56,000 nucleotides of DNA from an uncultured Pelagibacteraceae bacterium (GCA_902554995.1 CACDQT010000002.1:1-56000), one strand, 5' to 3'. Positions 1 to 9,654 are shown, counted from the stretch's first letter. Made by a program: numbers and translations. The notes: generated by a model from the letters alone, not told the origin.

Positions 1-346
1 TCAAGGAGAATATGTTCCACTGAATATCAATGAGTTTGATAAAAGTGATAAATATTTAGTTTTTTCGGGTATAGGAAATCATAAGACTTTTATATCAATG
101 TTAAGAAAAAATAATATAAACATTGTCAAGGAAATTGAATTTCCTGATCATTATAGATACTTACAAAAAGAGATTGATGACATCATATCAATGTCTGAAA
201 AATTAAATTGTAAAGTAATGACTACCGAAAAAGATTACATGAGACTAAACAACAACAATAAAATTATTTATATAAAATCAGAATTAAAGATTATAAATCA
301 AGAAACTTTTATTAATGATATTTCAAAGGTTTATGAAAATAATTAA
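1..346 (+). CDS. lpxK: Tetraacyldisaccharide 4'-kinase, C-terminal part (5' end outside window)
   Basis: The reading frame is open from base 2, so the gene starts left of the window. The remaining ~114 residues carry the LpxK C-terminal pattern: a 'VFSGIGNHKTF' segment followed by 'FPDHYRY' and 'VMTTEKDYMR'. LpxK phosphorylates the 4' position of the lipid A disaccharide precursor at the inner membrane. The next gene, an LpxL-type acyltransferase, overlaps its end and acts in the same pathway, which supports the call. Identity is inferred from the C-terminal motifs and the neighbour, since the P-loop region is not visible. Confidence 0.85.
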   Translation, partial: QGEYVPLNINEFDKSDKYLVFSGIGNHKTFISMLRKNNINIVKEIEFPDHYRYLQKEIDDIISMSEKLNCKVMTTEKDYMRLNNNNKIIYIKSELKIINQETFINDISKVYENN

Positions 347-1193
347 ATACTTAATACAATTTATTATAATTTGCATTTTTTATGTGATATTCAAAATTAT
401 TGGAGTTAGGCTCTCGTCTTTTCTAAGTGGAAAATTATTTGAAATTATTGGTCCAATTTTTAGATCAAAAAAAATTATCAACAATAACATAAAAAAAGCT
501 TTCCCAGATTATAATTCTAAAGAAACAAATAAAATAGGATCTTCAATGTGGAACAATTATGGGAGAGTTTTTGCAGAATATCTTTATATGAAAAATTTTA
601 GAAATGGTACTCTTAATAAAAATATTTTTATAGATGGTAAAGATATTCTTTTAAATATTAAAGATCAAAATCAAAGAGTTGTATTTATATCAGGGCATTT
701 TAGTAATTTTGAACTTATGGCAATGCAGATAGACAAATTAGGTATTAAAATTGGAGCAATCTATAGACCACTAAACAATATTTTTTTAAATAAATTCATG
801 GAGCGAATCAGAAAAAAATACATCTGCAACAATCAAATTAAAAAAGGAATCGGTGGATTAAAGGAATTAATAAAACTTAATAAACAAGGTTTTTCAACGG
901 CACTTATGATAGATCAGAGAGTTTCTCAAGGTATAAAATCAAATTTCTTCAATGAGAAAGCGTTTACTACTACCATTCCAGCACAATTAATAAAAAAATT
1001 TAATATGCCTGTTGTACCTATCTTTATAGAGAGATATGAGGGTATCAAATTTAAAATGAAAGTTCATAAACCAATTCACTTCTCAAACGAAGATACCATT
1101 GAAAATATTACAAACGAATTAAATAAGATTCTTGAGAAAATGATACTTGCTAATCCTAATAACTGGATATGGTCCCATAATCGCTGGAAATAA
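333..1193 (+). CDS. lpxL: Lipid A biosynthesis acyltransferase (LpxL/HtrB family)
   Basis: This 286-residue protein adds a secondary fatty acyl chain to the lipid A precursor at the cytoplasmic face of the inner membrane. An N-terminal hydrophobic anchor spans roughly residues 5-25. The HX4E catalytic motif is seen as H122-FSNF-E127, and 'MIDQRVSQGIKSNFF' matches the second conserved block of the family. I chose the ATG at 333 because an AAAGG sequence lies just upstream (324-328). An in-frame ATG at 315 would add six residues and deepen the overlap with lpxK. The gene overlaps the end of lpxK by 14 bases, so the two are probably cotranscribed. Which acyl position is modified cannot be told from sequence. 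Confidence 0.88.
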   Translation: MKIIKYLIQFIIICIFYVIFKIIGVRLSSFLSGKLFEIIGPIFRSKKIINNNIKKAFPDYNSKETNKIGSSMWNNYGRVFAEYLYMKNFRNGTLNKNIFIDGKDILLNIKDQNQRVVFISGHFSNFELMAMQIDKLGIKIGAIYRPLNNIFLNKFMERIRKKYICNNQIKKGIGGLKELIKLNKQGFSTALMIDQRVSQGIKSNFFNEKAFTTTIPAQLIKKFNMPVVPIFIERYEGIKFKMKVHKPIHFSNEDTIENITNELNKILEKMILANPNNWIWSHNRWK

Positions 1194-1195
1194 TA

Positions 1196-1393
1196 CTATT
1201 TATTGTCTAATTCCTCTTTTTTTTTAGAAGCCTCAACATATGAATAATACGGCTCTTGAAGTTCCACATTCCAGTAAGTCAAATTTTCAAGACTGATTGC
1301 TTTACCCGAAACTGCACAAATTACATGGTCACCTTTTTCAATTACTTGAAAATTATTTGGTAAATATTTTACTTTTGCTAATTTTTTATTCAT
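1196..1393 (-). CDS. DUF2093 family small protein
   Basis: This 65-residue protein resembles the alphaproteobacterial DUF2093 family. The core around residues 18-45 reads 'EKGDHVICAVSGKAISLENL', then 'YWNVELQEPY', with the typical SGKxI...L.YW pattern. The function of the family is unknown. The gene runs opposite to its neighbours, sits two bases from the end of lpxL, and faces purD across a short divergent gap. Confidence 0.75.
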   Translation of the reverse strand: MNKKLAKVKYLPNNFQVIEKGDHVICAVSGKAISLENLTYWNVELQEPYYSYVEASKKKEELDNK

Positions 1394-1414
1394 TTATAGT
1401 TTATATGTTTATAC

Positions 1415-2680
1415 ATGATTGTAGGGATTATAGGAAGCGGGGGAAGAGAGCATGCCATTTGTCATGCATTAAATAAGTCAAAAAAAATTGAGAAGATTTA
1501 TTGTTTTCCTGGTAACGCTGGCACTGATGCAATAGCTGAGAACATTAATCTAGATATAAATAAATTTGAGGAAATTAAAAATTTCATTTTTTCAAAAAAA
1601 ATAGAATTGGTAGTCATCGGTCCAGAAAAACCTTTGGTTGATGGACTTACAGATTACTTGGAAAGTTTTGATATTAAGGTTTTTGGACCTAGTAAAGTCG
1701 CTTCACAATTAGAGGGGTCTAAAATATTTACAAAAAACATCTGTAAAAAATATGATATTCCAACTGCGAATTTTGGTGTATTTAATGATATTGATCAAGC
1801 TAAAAATTTTTTAGATAAATCAAATTTTCCAATAGTCATTAAAGCAGACAATTTGGCTGCAGGGAAAGGTGTTTATATTTGTGAAAATAAAGATGAGTCT
1901 TATCAAGCAGTTAAGGAAATATTTGATGGTAAGTTTGGTGTTGCTAAAAGTGTTCTTATTGAAGAATTTTTAGAGGGTGAAGAAATGAGCTTTTTCATTT
2001 TAAGTGATGGTATTACTTACAAAAATTTTGGTACGGCTCAAGATCATAAAAGAGTTCAGGAAGGTGATAAAGGAAAAAATACTGGTGGTATGGGTGCTTA
2101 TTCACCATCAAGATTGATAAATGAGGAGCTCGAAAAAAAGATTTTGAATAATATAATTGATCCAACCTTAAAAGCACTTAAAGATTTAAAATCATCATAT
2201 AAAGGTTTTTTATATGCAGGGCTCATGATAAAAAATAATGAACCTTATTTAATTGAATATAATGTTAGAATGGGTGATCCAGAGTGTCAAACTATTCTTC
2301 CTAAGCTAAATACAGATTTCGGTGAAATTATTAATGCATGTTGTAATGGAAAATTAAAAGAAAATAAAATTAATTGGAATAATAAAAAAAGTATATGTGT
2401 TGTACTGTGCTCAAAAGGTTACCCTGAAACCTACCAAAAAAATGTTGAAATCAAAAATATCAATAAAATTGAATTAAGCACTGATGATCACTTATTTCAT
2501 GCTGGCACTATTAAAAAAGGTGATGTTACTTTAGCAGTGGGCGGACGAGTTTTAAATTTTGTTTCTTTATCAGATAGTTTTGAAGAATCAAGAAATAGGA
2601 TTCATCAACTTCTCAACAATCTAAATTGGTCAGATGGTTTTTTTAGAAAAGATATTGGTTATAAAGTAATAAAAAAATGA
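1415..2680 (+). CDS. purD: Phosphoribosylamine-glycine ligase (GAR synthetase)
   Basis: This 421-residue ATP-grasp ligase joins glycine to 5-phosphoribosylamine in the second step of de novo purine synthesis. The N-terminus has the family's 'GSGGREHA' phosphate-binding turn (residues 7-14). The central ATP-grasp part shows 'VIKADNLAAGKGV' and 'EEFLEGEEMSFF', and the metal-binding end shows 'EYNVRMGDPECQ'. The length is normal for the family. Its last four bases overlap the start of rsmD (ATGA), so the two are translationally coupled. Confidence 0.97.
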   Translation: MIVGIIGSGGREHAICHALNKSKKIEKIYCFPGNAGTDAIAENINLDINKFEEIKNFIFSKKIELVVIGPEKPLVDGLTDYLESFDIKVFGPSKVASQLEGSKIFTKNICKKYDIPTANFGVFNDIDQAKNFLDKSNFPIVIKADNLAAGKGVYICENKDESYQAVKEIFDGKFGVAKSVLIEEFLEGEEMSFFILSDGITYKNFGTAQDHKRVQEGDKGKNTGGMGAYSPSRLINEELEKKILNNIIDPTLKALKDLKSSYKGFLYAGLMIKNNEPYLIEYNVRMGDPECQTILPKLNTDFGEIINACCNGKLKENKINWNNKKSICVVLCSKGYPETYQKNVEIKNINKIELSTDDHLFHAGTIKKGDVTLAVGGRVLNFVSLSDSFEESRNRIHQLLNNLNWSDGFFRKDIGYKVIKK

Positions 2681-3240
2681 GAATAATTGGTGGAAAATTT
2701 AAAGGAAAAAAAATTTTACAACCAAAAGACAGAGAAACAAGACCCTTAAAAGACTTAGCAAAAGAATCTATTTTTAATATTATTAATCACTCAAATAAAT
2801 TTAAGATCAATATTGAAAATTCAACAGTTTTAGATCTATTTGCAGGTGTTGGCTCATTTGGTTTAGAGTGTCTCTCAAGAGGAGCTAAACATGTTACTTT
2901 TGTAGAAAAGTATAATAGTGTTTTACCAATTTTAAAAAGGAATCTTAATAATTTAAATTTAAGAGAAAAATATGAGATTATAGAGGAAGACTTAATATCT
3001 AATTACTTTTTAAAAAAAATTCAGCTTAAATTCAATATTATATTTTTGGATCCTCCCTATAAAGAAAAAAGATTGTCAAATATTATTGATAATATTTTTC
3101 AAGAAAAAATTCTTAATAAAGATGGGGTGATTATTGTACATAGGCATAAAAAAGAAAATGATGAGTTTTCAAAAAATTTTAAAATTCTAGATGAGAAGAA
3201 ATATGGAATATCGAAAATTATATTTGGAAATTTAAACTAA
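2677..3240 (+). CDS. rsmD: 16S rRNA (guanine(966)-N(2))-methyltransferase
   Basis: This 187-residue SAM-dependent methyltransferase modifies G966 of 16S rRNA during 30S assembly. It begins 'MRIIGGKFKGKKI', followed by 'TRPLKDLAKESIFNII', which is diagnostic of RsmD. The SAM-binding motif 'VLDLFAGVGSFGLECLSRGA' lies around residues 50-70, and the catalytic N6/N2-methylase motif DPPY is near residue 125. It overlaps the end of purD by four bases and converges on pgi with a 9-base overlap. Confidence 0.95.
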   Translation: MRIIGGKFKGKKILQPKDRETRPLKDLAKESIFNIINHSNKFKINIENSTVLDLFAGVGSFGLECLSRGAKHVTFVEKYNSVLPILKRNLNNLNLREKYEIIEEDLISNYFLKKIQLKFNIIFLDPPYKEKRLSNIIDNIFQEKILNKDGVIIVHRHKKENDEFSKNFKILDEKKYGISKIIFGNLN

Positions 3241-4386
3241 AATTTTCTTAGTCTCTCTTTTTATTAACTCAACAGCAGGTTGATTGTATGGGTTTATTTT
3301 CAAAGCTCTTCCAATTAAAATAGTCTCCAACATAAAAAAACAAAATAACTCACCTAAAGTTTTTTCATCCCTTTTATTAATTTCAAAGCTTCTAAAAGGT
3401 ATATTTTTTTTTGTAAAAACATTTTCTGTAGCTTTTTTTTGAGCGTAAGTAATACTTTGAATATTTTTCTTTTTAAGAAAATTTTGTGAAGGTAAGATAA
3501 ATTTATTATTTATTTTAGGGGTATTATTTTCATGGACATAAAAAAACGTATAAAAATTATTTTTAAAACCATCCAAATAAAGCTGCATAACGCTATGATT
3601 GTCTCTAGGCATGTTAGATACGACTGGCAATAAACCTTTTCCCTTTTTACCTAAACTTTCAGCCACTAATTGTTGATACCATGAAAAAAAATTTTGAGAT
3701 TTTTCATCATAATTTATGATAATTGAATTAAATTTTCTTTTTTTAATTAAATTTAATGTAGATCCCACATTAGATATGAGCGCATTTAAATACTTTTGAT
3801 TTTTAATTAAATTATTTAATTGTCTAAAACTTTTTGAATTTAGACCCATTAATTCGGCGGGCAACATTCCAACTTCTGATAAAACTGAGTATCGACCACC
3901 TATAAAATTATTGTGATGAACAATCTCTGATTTTAGTTTATGTGCTAATGAATATAGATAATTTTTTTTATTTTCTGTGATAAAAATATTTTTATCACTT
4001 TTTTTGATAAGAATATTAGAATTAACTATTGTCTCTAAAGTATTGCCTGATTTAGAGATGATTAAATTTAAATGTTTTTTATTTCCAGATTTTTTGTTGA
4101 AAGGTGATAAATTGTCATAAAATAATACATTCTTTTTAATTTTATCTTTGAGAAAACTATAAATAGTTTTTGTGCCCAATGACGAACCGCCGATTCCAAT
4201 TATACGAATATCTTTAAATCTTTTAAAAATTCTTAAATTTTTTATCTTAAATTGGCCTCTATAATTTTTACTAAAAGATTGAAGAATTTGATTATTTTCT
4301 TTAATTAATTTTTTAAGATTTTTTTTTATTTTAGAATTTTGTTTACTACCCTTAAAATTTTTAAAAAAAATTCCTGATGTTATCAT
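3232..4386 (-). CDS. pgi: Glucose-6-phosphate isomerase (short form)
   Basis: This protein interconverts glucose-6-phosphate and fructose-6-phosphate in glycolysis and gluconeogenesis. It has 384 residues, clearly shorter than the ~550 of the enterobacterial enzyme, but the sugar-phosphate-binding core is complete. 'GIGGSSLG' is at 64-71, 'SKSGNTLET' at 111-119, and the later 'GGRYSVLSEVGMLPAEL' block carries conserved residues. It is the last gene of the minus-strand operon that starts with the HAD hydrolase. Its start at 4386 abuts the stop of the upstream lipoprotein gene. Confidence 0.92.
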   Translation of the reverse strand: MITSGIFFKNFKGSKQNSKIKKNLKKLIKENNQILQSFSKNYRGQFKIKNLRIFKRFKDIRIIGIGGSSLGTKTIYSFLKDKIKKNVLFYDNLSPFNKKSGNKKHLNLIISKSGNTLETIVNSNILIKKSDKNIFITENKKNYLYSLAHKLKSEIVHHNNFIGGRYSVLSEVGMLPAELMGLNSKSFRQLNNLIKNQKYLNALISNVGSTLNLIKKRKFNSIIINYDEKSQNFFSWYQQLVAESLGKKGKGLLPVVSNMPRDNHSVMQLYLDGFKNNFYTFFYVHENNTPKINNKFILPSQNFLKKKNIQSITYAQKKATENVFTKKNIPFRSFEINKRDEKTLGELFCFFMLETILIGRALKINPYNQPAVELIKRETKKILV

Positions 4387-4709
4387 TAATTATTTTTAAT
4401 TTTTTCTATTATGGAATTTTCAAAATTTGTGTTTTGATTAGTGGTTTGATTATCTAAATCTGGGTCCTTGTTGTCAGTTAGTAATGATTTGATATCAGTA
4501 TTCTTTTCATTCTCAGTTGCCTGATTAGTTTGCTGTGGTAATGGTAATTCATTGAAGTCTGGAGGCATTACTAAAGGTGATTTCTTTTCAACCAAAAATT
4601 CATCTATGCTATTTTTTTTCTGTGAACTAAAACCTTCTTTAATAGTTCCACATGAATTTAAAGCTAAAATTGAAATTAGAATTGTTGTAAGTTTAAATAT
4701 TTTTTTCAT
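4386..4709 (-). CDS. DUF3035 (BamF-like) lipoprotein
   Basis: This is a 107-residue predicted lipoprotein. A signal peptide covers residues 1-19 and ends in the lipobox 'ALNSC', giving a lipidated Cys. After it comes 'LVMPPDFNELPLP', the conserved motif of the DUF3035 family, which is described as BamF, an alphaproteobacterial accessory lipoprotein of the outer-membrane beta-barrel assembly complex. The ATG at 4709 was preferred over 4733 because it gives a compact signal peptide. This start overlaps the end of lspA by 17 bases, so the lipoprotein is coupled to the enzyme that would process it. The BAM role is inferred from family membership. Confidence 0.68.
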   Translation of the reverse strand: MKKIFKLTTILISILALNSCGTIKEGFSSQKKNSIDEFLVEKKSPLVMPPDFNELPLPQQTNQATENEKNTDIKSLLTDNKDPDLDNQTTNQNTNFENSIIEKIKNN

Positions 4710-5199
4710 CAATTTTATTTTTTTGATTATCAATTATTTCAAAAATAATCAAAAATAATACTCCTAATGAAATAAATATATCCGATACATTAAAAATAAA
4801 CCAATGAAAATTTCCGATATGAAAATCAATAAAGTCTGGTACAGCTTTAAAAAAAATTCGATCATATAAATTACCTAAAGCTCCACCAAATATCATTAAA
4901 AGTGAATATTTTTTTAGACCATCACTTTTCAAAGTCATAAAAAAAATAATTAATATTACAGCTGCAATTAAAATTGTTAAAATATTGTACATATGACTTT
5001 GATCAAATGATAATAGCCCAAATGCTATTCCTTCATTATAAATTAAATTGATATTCAAAAATTTTGATACAAATAATTCGGACGACAAATTTTTTTCATT
5101 TTCAGAAATCACATAGAATTTGGTAAATCTATCGAGACCAAAGATGCTCAGAATAATAAAAAAATTGATTACAAAATTTTTATTTAAGAAATTTGACAT
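4693..5199 (-). CDS. lspA: Lipoprotein signal peptidase II
   Basis: This 168-residue inner-membrane aspartic protease cleaves the signal peptide of prolipoproteins after diacylglyceryl transfer. Four hydrophobic segments are visible (about 10-27, 71-90, 98-110 and 132-158). The two catalytic aspartates lie in 'GNLYDR' (D113) and 'NVSDIF' (D140), and 'NLIYNEGIAFG' (about 51-61) is a third conserved family block. The length is normal. The start overlaps the 3' end of ileS by 16 bases, as in the common ileS-lspA gene order of proteobacteria. Confidence 0.95.
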   Translation of the reverse strand: MSNFLNKNFVINFFIILSIFGLDRFTKFYVISENEKNLSSELFVSKFLNINLIYNEGIAFGLLSFDQSHMYNILTILIAAVILIIFFMTLKSDGLKKYSLLMIFGGALGNLYDRIFFKAVPDFIDFHIGNFHWFIFNVSDIFISLGVLFLIIFEIIDNQKNKIDEKNI

Positions 5200-7913
5200 T
5201 TAGGGTGTCTTTCACATGGGTCTTCTCTAATCTTCCAACAAACTGAGCATTTATTTCCAGAAGCTTTTTTTGTCTCAACTAAAATATCTGACTGATTATC
5301 AAAATTAATAACAGTTTTCGACACAATACATAATTCAGATAAATCCATATCTGCAACTATTTCCTTATATTTTTCATTAAGTTGAATATTAAGATCTGCT
5401 TCTAAACTTGAACCTATTTCTTTACTAGCTCTTTTTTCCTCAATACTTATGTTACATACATCTCTAATTTTTATTAATTGAGACCATCTTTCTGTAAGCT
5501 GTTCATTTTTAAATTTATCTGGAAAAGTAAGAAATTTTTCTAAATGAATGCTTTTAGTATTCTTTGATATCAGTTGATGTATTTCCTCAGTTGTAAAAGA
5601 CAATATTGGAGCGAACCATCTGAGTAAAGATTTTAATAAAACATTCAAAATTGTAACACAAGATTTTCTTTTCTCAGAATTAATTGGATCACAATATAAA
5701 GTGTCCTTTCTTATATCAAAATAGAATGCTGACAGATCTGTTGTGCAAAAATTCAACAATTCTTTATAAAGATTGTGAAAATCATATTTTTTAAAATAAT
5801 TTTCAAATTTGATGTTAAGAGAATGAATCTTACTTAACATAAATTTCTCTAGCTCCGGCAAGCTTTCAATTTCAATTTTATCTAAATCAAAATCCTCGTA
5901 TTTGTCATTTATATTTCCTAATAAATATCTAAATGTATTTCTAATTTTACGATAAGACTCAGAATGCTGGTCCAAAATAGAATAATCTATTCTTAAATCT
6001 TCTGCATAATTAGATGCAGCAACCCAAATTCTTAAAATATCGGCACCATATTTTTTCAAAATATCCTCAGGTGCAATTACATTTCCAAGAGATTTTGACA
6101 TTTTAAGACCTTTTCCATCCACAACAAATCCATGGGATAATATAGACTCGAAAGGTGCCTTACCTCTTGTTCCACATGATTCTAATAAAGAGGAATGAAA
6201 CCAACCTCTATGTTGATCAGAACCCTCTAAATACATTGATGCAGGCCATTTAAGGTCTTTTCTCTTTTCCAATACAAAAGAATGGGTTGATCCACTATCA
6301 AACCAAACTTCAACAATATCGCTGAGCTTTTCAAAGTCTTCCGCTTTATATTTACTACCTAAAAATTTTTGAGGGTCATCTGAAAACCAACAATCAGAAC
6401 CTTCTTTCTCATAAATATTAGCAATATTTTCAAATACTCCATCGTCTATTAAAATTTCATTAGACTTTTTATTTACAAAAATAGGAAGTGGTACACCCCA
6501 AACTCTTTGTCTAGATACACACCAATCTGGCCTTGTCTCGATCATTGATTTTAATCTTTCTTTGCCTTTGCTTGGATAAAAGGTCGTTTCATCTATTGCT
6601 TTTAAAGCCTTATTTCTCAGTTTATGACTTTCCATAGAAATGAACCATTGTGGTGTCGCTCTGTGAACTAAAGGTGCTTTTGATCTCCAAGAGTGAGGAT
6701 ATGAATGAACCAATTCACCATTTGAAAGAAGTTTATTTTGAGTTTTCAATTTTTCGATCACAACTGGGTTAGCCTTAAAAATATGTAAACCTCCAAATAG
6801 AGAAACATTATTTGTATATTTTCCATCATCATCTACTGTCTCAATTGCCTTTATTCCGTTATTTAAACAAAGATTAAAATCGTCAGGTCCATGACTTGGT
6901 GCACAATGAACAATTCCTGTTCCTTGTTCAGTGGTTACAAAACGTGCTTCTAACATTGGGATATCGTAATCATACCCCAAATCAAAAAATGGATGCTTAC
7001 AGATGGTATCTTTTAAATCTTTACCTTTAAATTTCTTAAGGTTTTCAAATTCTTTAATCTCACAATCTTTTAAAACAGAGTCTAATAGTGCCTCAGCGAT
7101 AACAATTTTTTTATTTTTAAAATTTCCGTCATCATTAATTTGAATTATCAAGTAATCTAAGCTTTCATTGTATGCTAAAGCTTTGTTTGCTGGTATCGTC
7201 CAAGGGGTGGTTGTCCATATAACAATATCACAATCATTAAGTTCTTTTATTTTTGATGATTTAACTGGAAAACAAGCATAGATCGTATCAGATTTATGGT
7301 CTTGATATTCAACCTCGGCATCAGCTAAGGCAGTTTTTTCTACAGTTGACCATAAGACTGGTTTAAATCCTCTGTAAAGACTTCCTTCTTTTAAAAATTT
7401 TCCAAGTTCTCTTACAATTTGTGCCTCTGCATCATAACTCATTGTTGAATAATAGTTTTCCCAATCACCAACAACACCTAATCTTTTAAATTGGTCTTTG
7501 TGAACCTCTATCCATTTTTCTGCAAACATTCGGCATTCTTTTCTAAATTCCACAATCGGAACATCGTTCTTATTTTTTTTATTTTTTTTATATTGTTCCT
7601 CAATTTTCCATTCAATAGGTAAACCATGACAATCCCAACCTGGAACATAAACAGAGTCTTTACCATCCATTTGATGAAACTTTACGATAATATCTTTTAA
7701 TATTTTATTTAACGCAGTACCCATATGTATATTTCCATTCGCATATGGGGGACCATCGTGGAGAACAAATTTTTCCTCTCCTTTTCTTGAATTCCTTAAC
7801 TCTTTATAAAGATCAATTTTTTTCCAAAGTTTTAGAATTTCTGGCTCTCTAATTGGTAAATTAGCTTTCATTGAAAAAGCTGTTTTAGGTAAATTAATTT
7901 GGTTTTTACTCAT
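5184..7913 (-). CDS. ileS: Isoleucyl-tRNA synthetase
   Basis: This 909-residue class I synthetase charges tRNA-Ile. The HIGH signature appears as HMGT at 63-66 inside 'PPYANGNIHMGTALNK'. The tryptophan-rich editing domain includes 'TTTPWTIPANKALAYN', and the KMSKS loop is near residue 604. A zinc-binding C-terminal tail has Cys residues in 'CSVCW' and 'CERHPKC', as in bacterial-type IleS. The start overlaps the stop of ribF by four bases (ATGA), and the order ribF-ileS-lspA is conserved across proteobacteria. Confidence 0.98.
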   Translation of the reverse strand: MSKNQINLPKTAFSMKANLPIREPEILKLWKKIDLYKELRNSRKGEEKFVLHDGPPYANGNIHMGTALNKILKDIIVKFHQMDGKDSVYVPGWDCHGLPIEWKIEEQYKKNKKNKNDVPIVEFRKECRMFAEKWIEVHKDQFKRLGVVGDWENYYSTMSYDAEAQIVRELGKFLKEGSLYRGFKPVLWSTVEKTALADAEVEYQDHKSDTIYACFPVKSSKIKELNDCDIVIWTTTPWTIPANKALAYNESLDYLIIQINDDGNFKNKKIVIAEALLDSVLKDCEIKEFENLKKFKGKDLKDTICKHPFFDLGYDYDIPMLEARFVTTEQGTGIVHCAPSHGPDDFNLCLNNGIKAIETVDDDGKYTNNVSLFGGLHIFKANPVVIEKLKTQNKLLSNGELVHSYPHSWRSKAPLVHRATPQWFISMESHKLRNKALKAIDETTFYPSKGKERLKSMIETRPDWCVSRQRVWGVPLPIFVNKKSNEILIDDGVFENIANIYEKEGSDCWFSDDPQKFLGSKYKAEDFEKLSDIVEVWFDSGSTHSFVLEKRKDLKWPASMYLEGSDQHRGWFHSSLLESCGTRGKAPFESILSHGFVVDGKGLKMSKSLGNVIAPEDILKKYGADILRIWVAASNYAEDLRIDYSILDQHSESYRKIRNTFRYLLGNINDKYEDFDLDKIEIESLPELEKFMLSKIHSLNIKFENYFKKYDFHNLYKELLNFCTTDLSAFYFDIRKDTLYCDPINSEKRKSCVTILNVLLKSLLRWFAPILSFTTEEIHQLISKNTKSIHLEKFLTFPDKFKNEQLTERWSQLIKIRDVCNISIEEKRASKEIGSSLEADLNIQLNEKYKEIVADMDLSELCIVSKTVINFDNQSDILVETKKASGNKCSVCWKIREDPCERHPKCQIS

Positions 7914-8830
7914 TTTGCTTTTTTTGCAGTTACTAAATCAATTTTAATTTGTTTTTTTAATTGATCTATATTTTTGAATTTTTTTTCAGCTCTTATAAAT
8001 TTTAAAAATTCTACTCTTAAATACTTATTATATAAATTTCCAGAAAAATTAAATAAATGAACTTCTAATAATATTTTTTTTCCATTAAATGTAGGTCGAT
8101 ATCCTAAATTGGCTATTCCTTTAATATATTTGGAACTTTTTATTTTCTTAGCTTTGACAGTATAAACACCTGGTTTTGCCAAAACATAATCTTTGATATC
8201 TATGTTGGCTGTTGGAAAACCAATCTTTTTTCCTAGTTGTCTACCTTTTTGAACTTTTCCATCAATTGACCATTTTCTATCTAAAAGTTTATTAACTTTA
8301 TTAAGTTTCCCACTCTGCAAATATTTTCTTAATAATGAAGATGAAATAATTTGTTTTTTAATTGATAAAGGCTGTGGTTTAACAATTTTATAATTACATA
8401 ATTTCTCGTGATGAATTAATTGTTTTACGTTTCCTTCTCTTTTGTTTCCAAATCTAAAATTATTACTTACAAAAATAAATTTTGGACTTAGTTTTCTACC
8501 TAAAGTTTCTTTAATAAATGAAATTGATTTTGTTTTTGAAAATTTACGATTAAATTTCTTAGTAATAACAAAATCAACATTAAGTTTACCTAAATTTTCA
8601 ATTTTTTGGTTTAAATTAGATAATCTAAAATTTTTTAAATTAGAGTTAAAAAACATTTTTGGCATAGGCTCAAAAGTCAAAACACCGATCTTTGAAGAAT
8701 ATTTTTTTTTATATTTTTTCGCTAATCTAAATAATTTTTGATGTCCTAGATGAAGTCCATCAAAATTACCAATTAAAATAATTGAATTTTTATGATTTTT
8801 TTTAATATTAAAAGTATTATATGATTTCAT
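7910..8830 (-). CDS. ribF: Bifunctional riboflavin kinase / FMN adenylyltransferase
   Basis: This protein makes FMN and FAD from riboflavin. The N-terminal nucleotidyltransferase domain has 'GNFDGLHLGHQKL', a HxGH-type motif, near residues 20-35. The C-terminal riboflavin kinase domain has 'GKKIGFPTANI' near residue 205, with its PTAN motif. Two starts are possible: 8839, which overlaps the preceding HAD gene by seven bases, and 8830, used here. The sequence does not decide between them. It is very lysine-rich, like other proteins of this genome. Confidence 0.93.
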   Translation of the reverse strand: MKSYNTFNIKKNHKNSIILIGNFDGLHLGHQKLFRLAKKYKKKYSSKIGVLTFEPMPKMFFNSNLKNFRLSNLNQKIENLGKLNVDFVITKKFNRKFSKTKSISFIKETLGRKLSPKFIFVSNNFRFGNKREGNVKQLIHHEKLCNYKIVKPQPLSIKKQIISSSLLRKYLQSGKLNKVNKLLDRKWSIDGKVQKGRQLGKKIGFPTANIDIKDYVLAKPGVYTVKAKKIKSSKYIKGIANLGYRPTFNGKKILLEVHLFNFSGNLYNKYLRVEFLKFIRAEKKFKNIDQLKKQIKIDLVTAKKAK

Positions 8831-8832
8831 TT

Positions 8833-9654
8833 TCACCATTTTAAATCTGATTGTATATAGTTACAAATTGTTTCATAAGATTTCGCGGTTGCTTCAATTC
8901 CTTTCTCTTTGATTTCATTTTTATGAATTCCATTTGAAATAATTAATGAGTCATAATTTAAAAGATTTGCACCTTTAATATCAGTATTTAAATTATCACC
9001 AACAGAAAGAATTTTTTTACCTTTGTTATTAATAGATAAATTATAAACCTCAGGATATGGCTTACCAAAATATACTACCTTGCCACCCATTTTTTCAAAA
9101 ACCATGGCAACTGATCCTGCACAAAGCTCTCTTTTATCACCTCTATCCACAATTAAGTCAGGATTAGTACAAACCATCTCTTTGTCTAAATTTTTTTCAA
9201 ATAAATTTTTATAATAATTCAAATCTTTATCAAATTTTTCAAATAACCCTGTACACAATATGTACTCTCCATCATCAATTTTGTCTGACTTCATTTTTAC
9301 AAAGTCATTAAACAGATCAAAATCACGTGGTGGTCCAACATGAAAAAATTTTTTAGTGGATAAATTTTTTTTAAGATAATTCAATGATGCTTGGCCAGAT
9401 GTAAAAACATGATCTCTAATTTCTTTTTCCATGCCCATTTTTTCTAAAAAGGATTTAACAACATCGTTAGGTCTTGGAGCATTAGTGAGTAGAATGTATT
9501 CTTTGCCTTTTTTTGTGATTTCTTTTAAAACGTTGATTGCTTCTTTATGGAGGTTTATTCCATTATGAATAACACCCCATAAATCAATGTAAAAAAGCTG
9601 ATAATTATCAACGATGGAGCAGAAACCATCTTTGTCTAAATTTTTAGTCATCAA
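8833..9654 (-). CDS. HAD-superfamily hydrolase, subfamily IIA (TIGR01459-like)
   Basis: This 273-residue protein belongs to the NagD-like HAD phosphatases. The DxxG-type motif I is 'YIDLWGVIHNG' near residues 22-33, followed by 'ILLTNAPRP' (motif II). The C-terminal 'VGDNLNTDIKGAN' is motif IV. The pattern fits the TIGR01459 group that commonly precedes ribF-ileS in alphaproteobacteria. The substrate is unknown; a phosphosugar or nucleotide is usual for this branch. It is the first gene of the ribF-ileS-lspA-pgi operon and is divergent from groES. Confidence 0.82.
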   Translation of the reverse strand: MMTKNLDKDGFCSIVDNYQLFYIDLWGVIHNGINLHKEAINVLKEITKKGKEYILLTNAPRPNDVVKSFLEKMGMEKEIRDHVFTSGQASLNYLKKNLSTKKFFHVGPPRDFDLFNDFVKMKSDKIDDGEYILCTGLFEKFDKDLNYYKNLFEKNLDKEMVCTNPDLIVDRGDKRELCAGSVAMVFEKMGGKVVYFGKPYPEVYNLSINNKGKKILSVGDNLNTDIKGANLLNYDSLIISNGIHKNEIKEKGIEATAKSYETICNYIQSDLKW

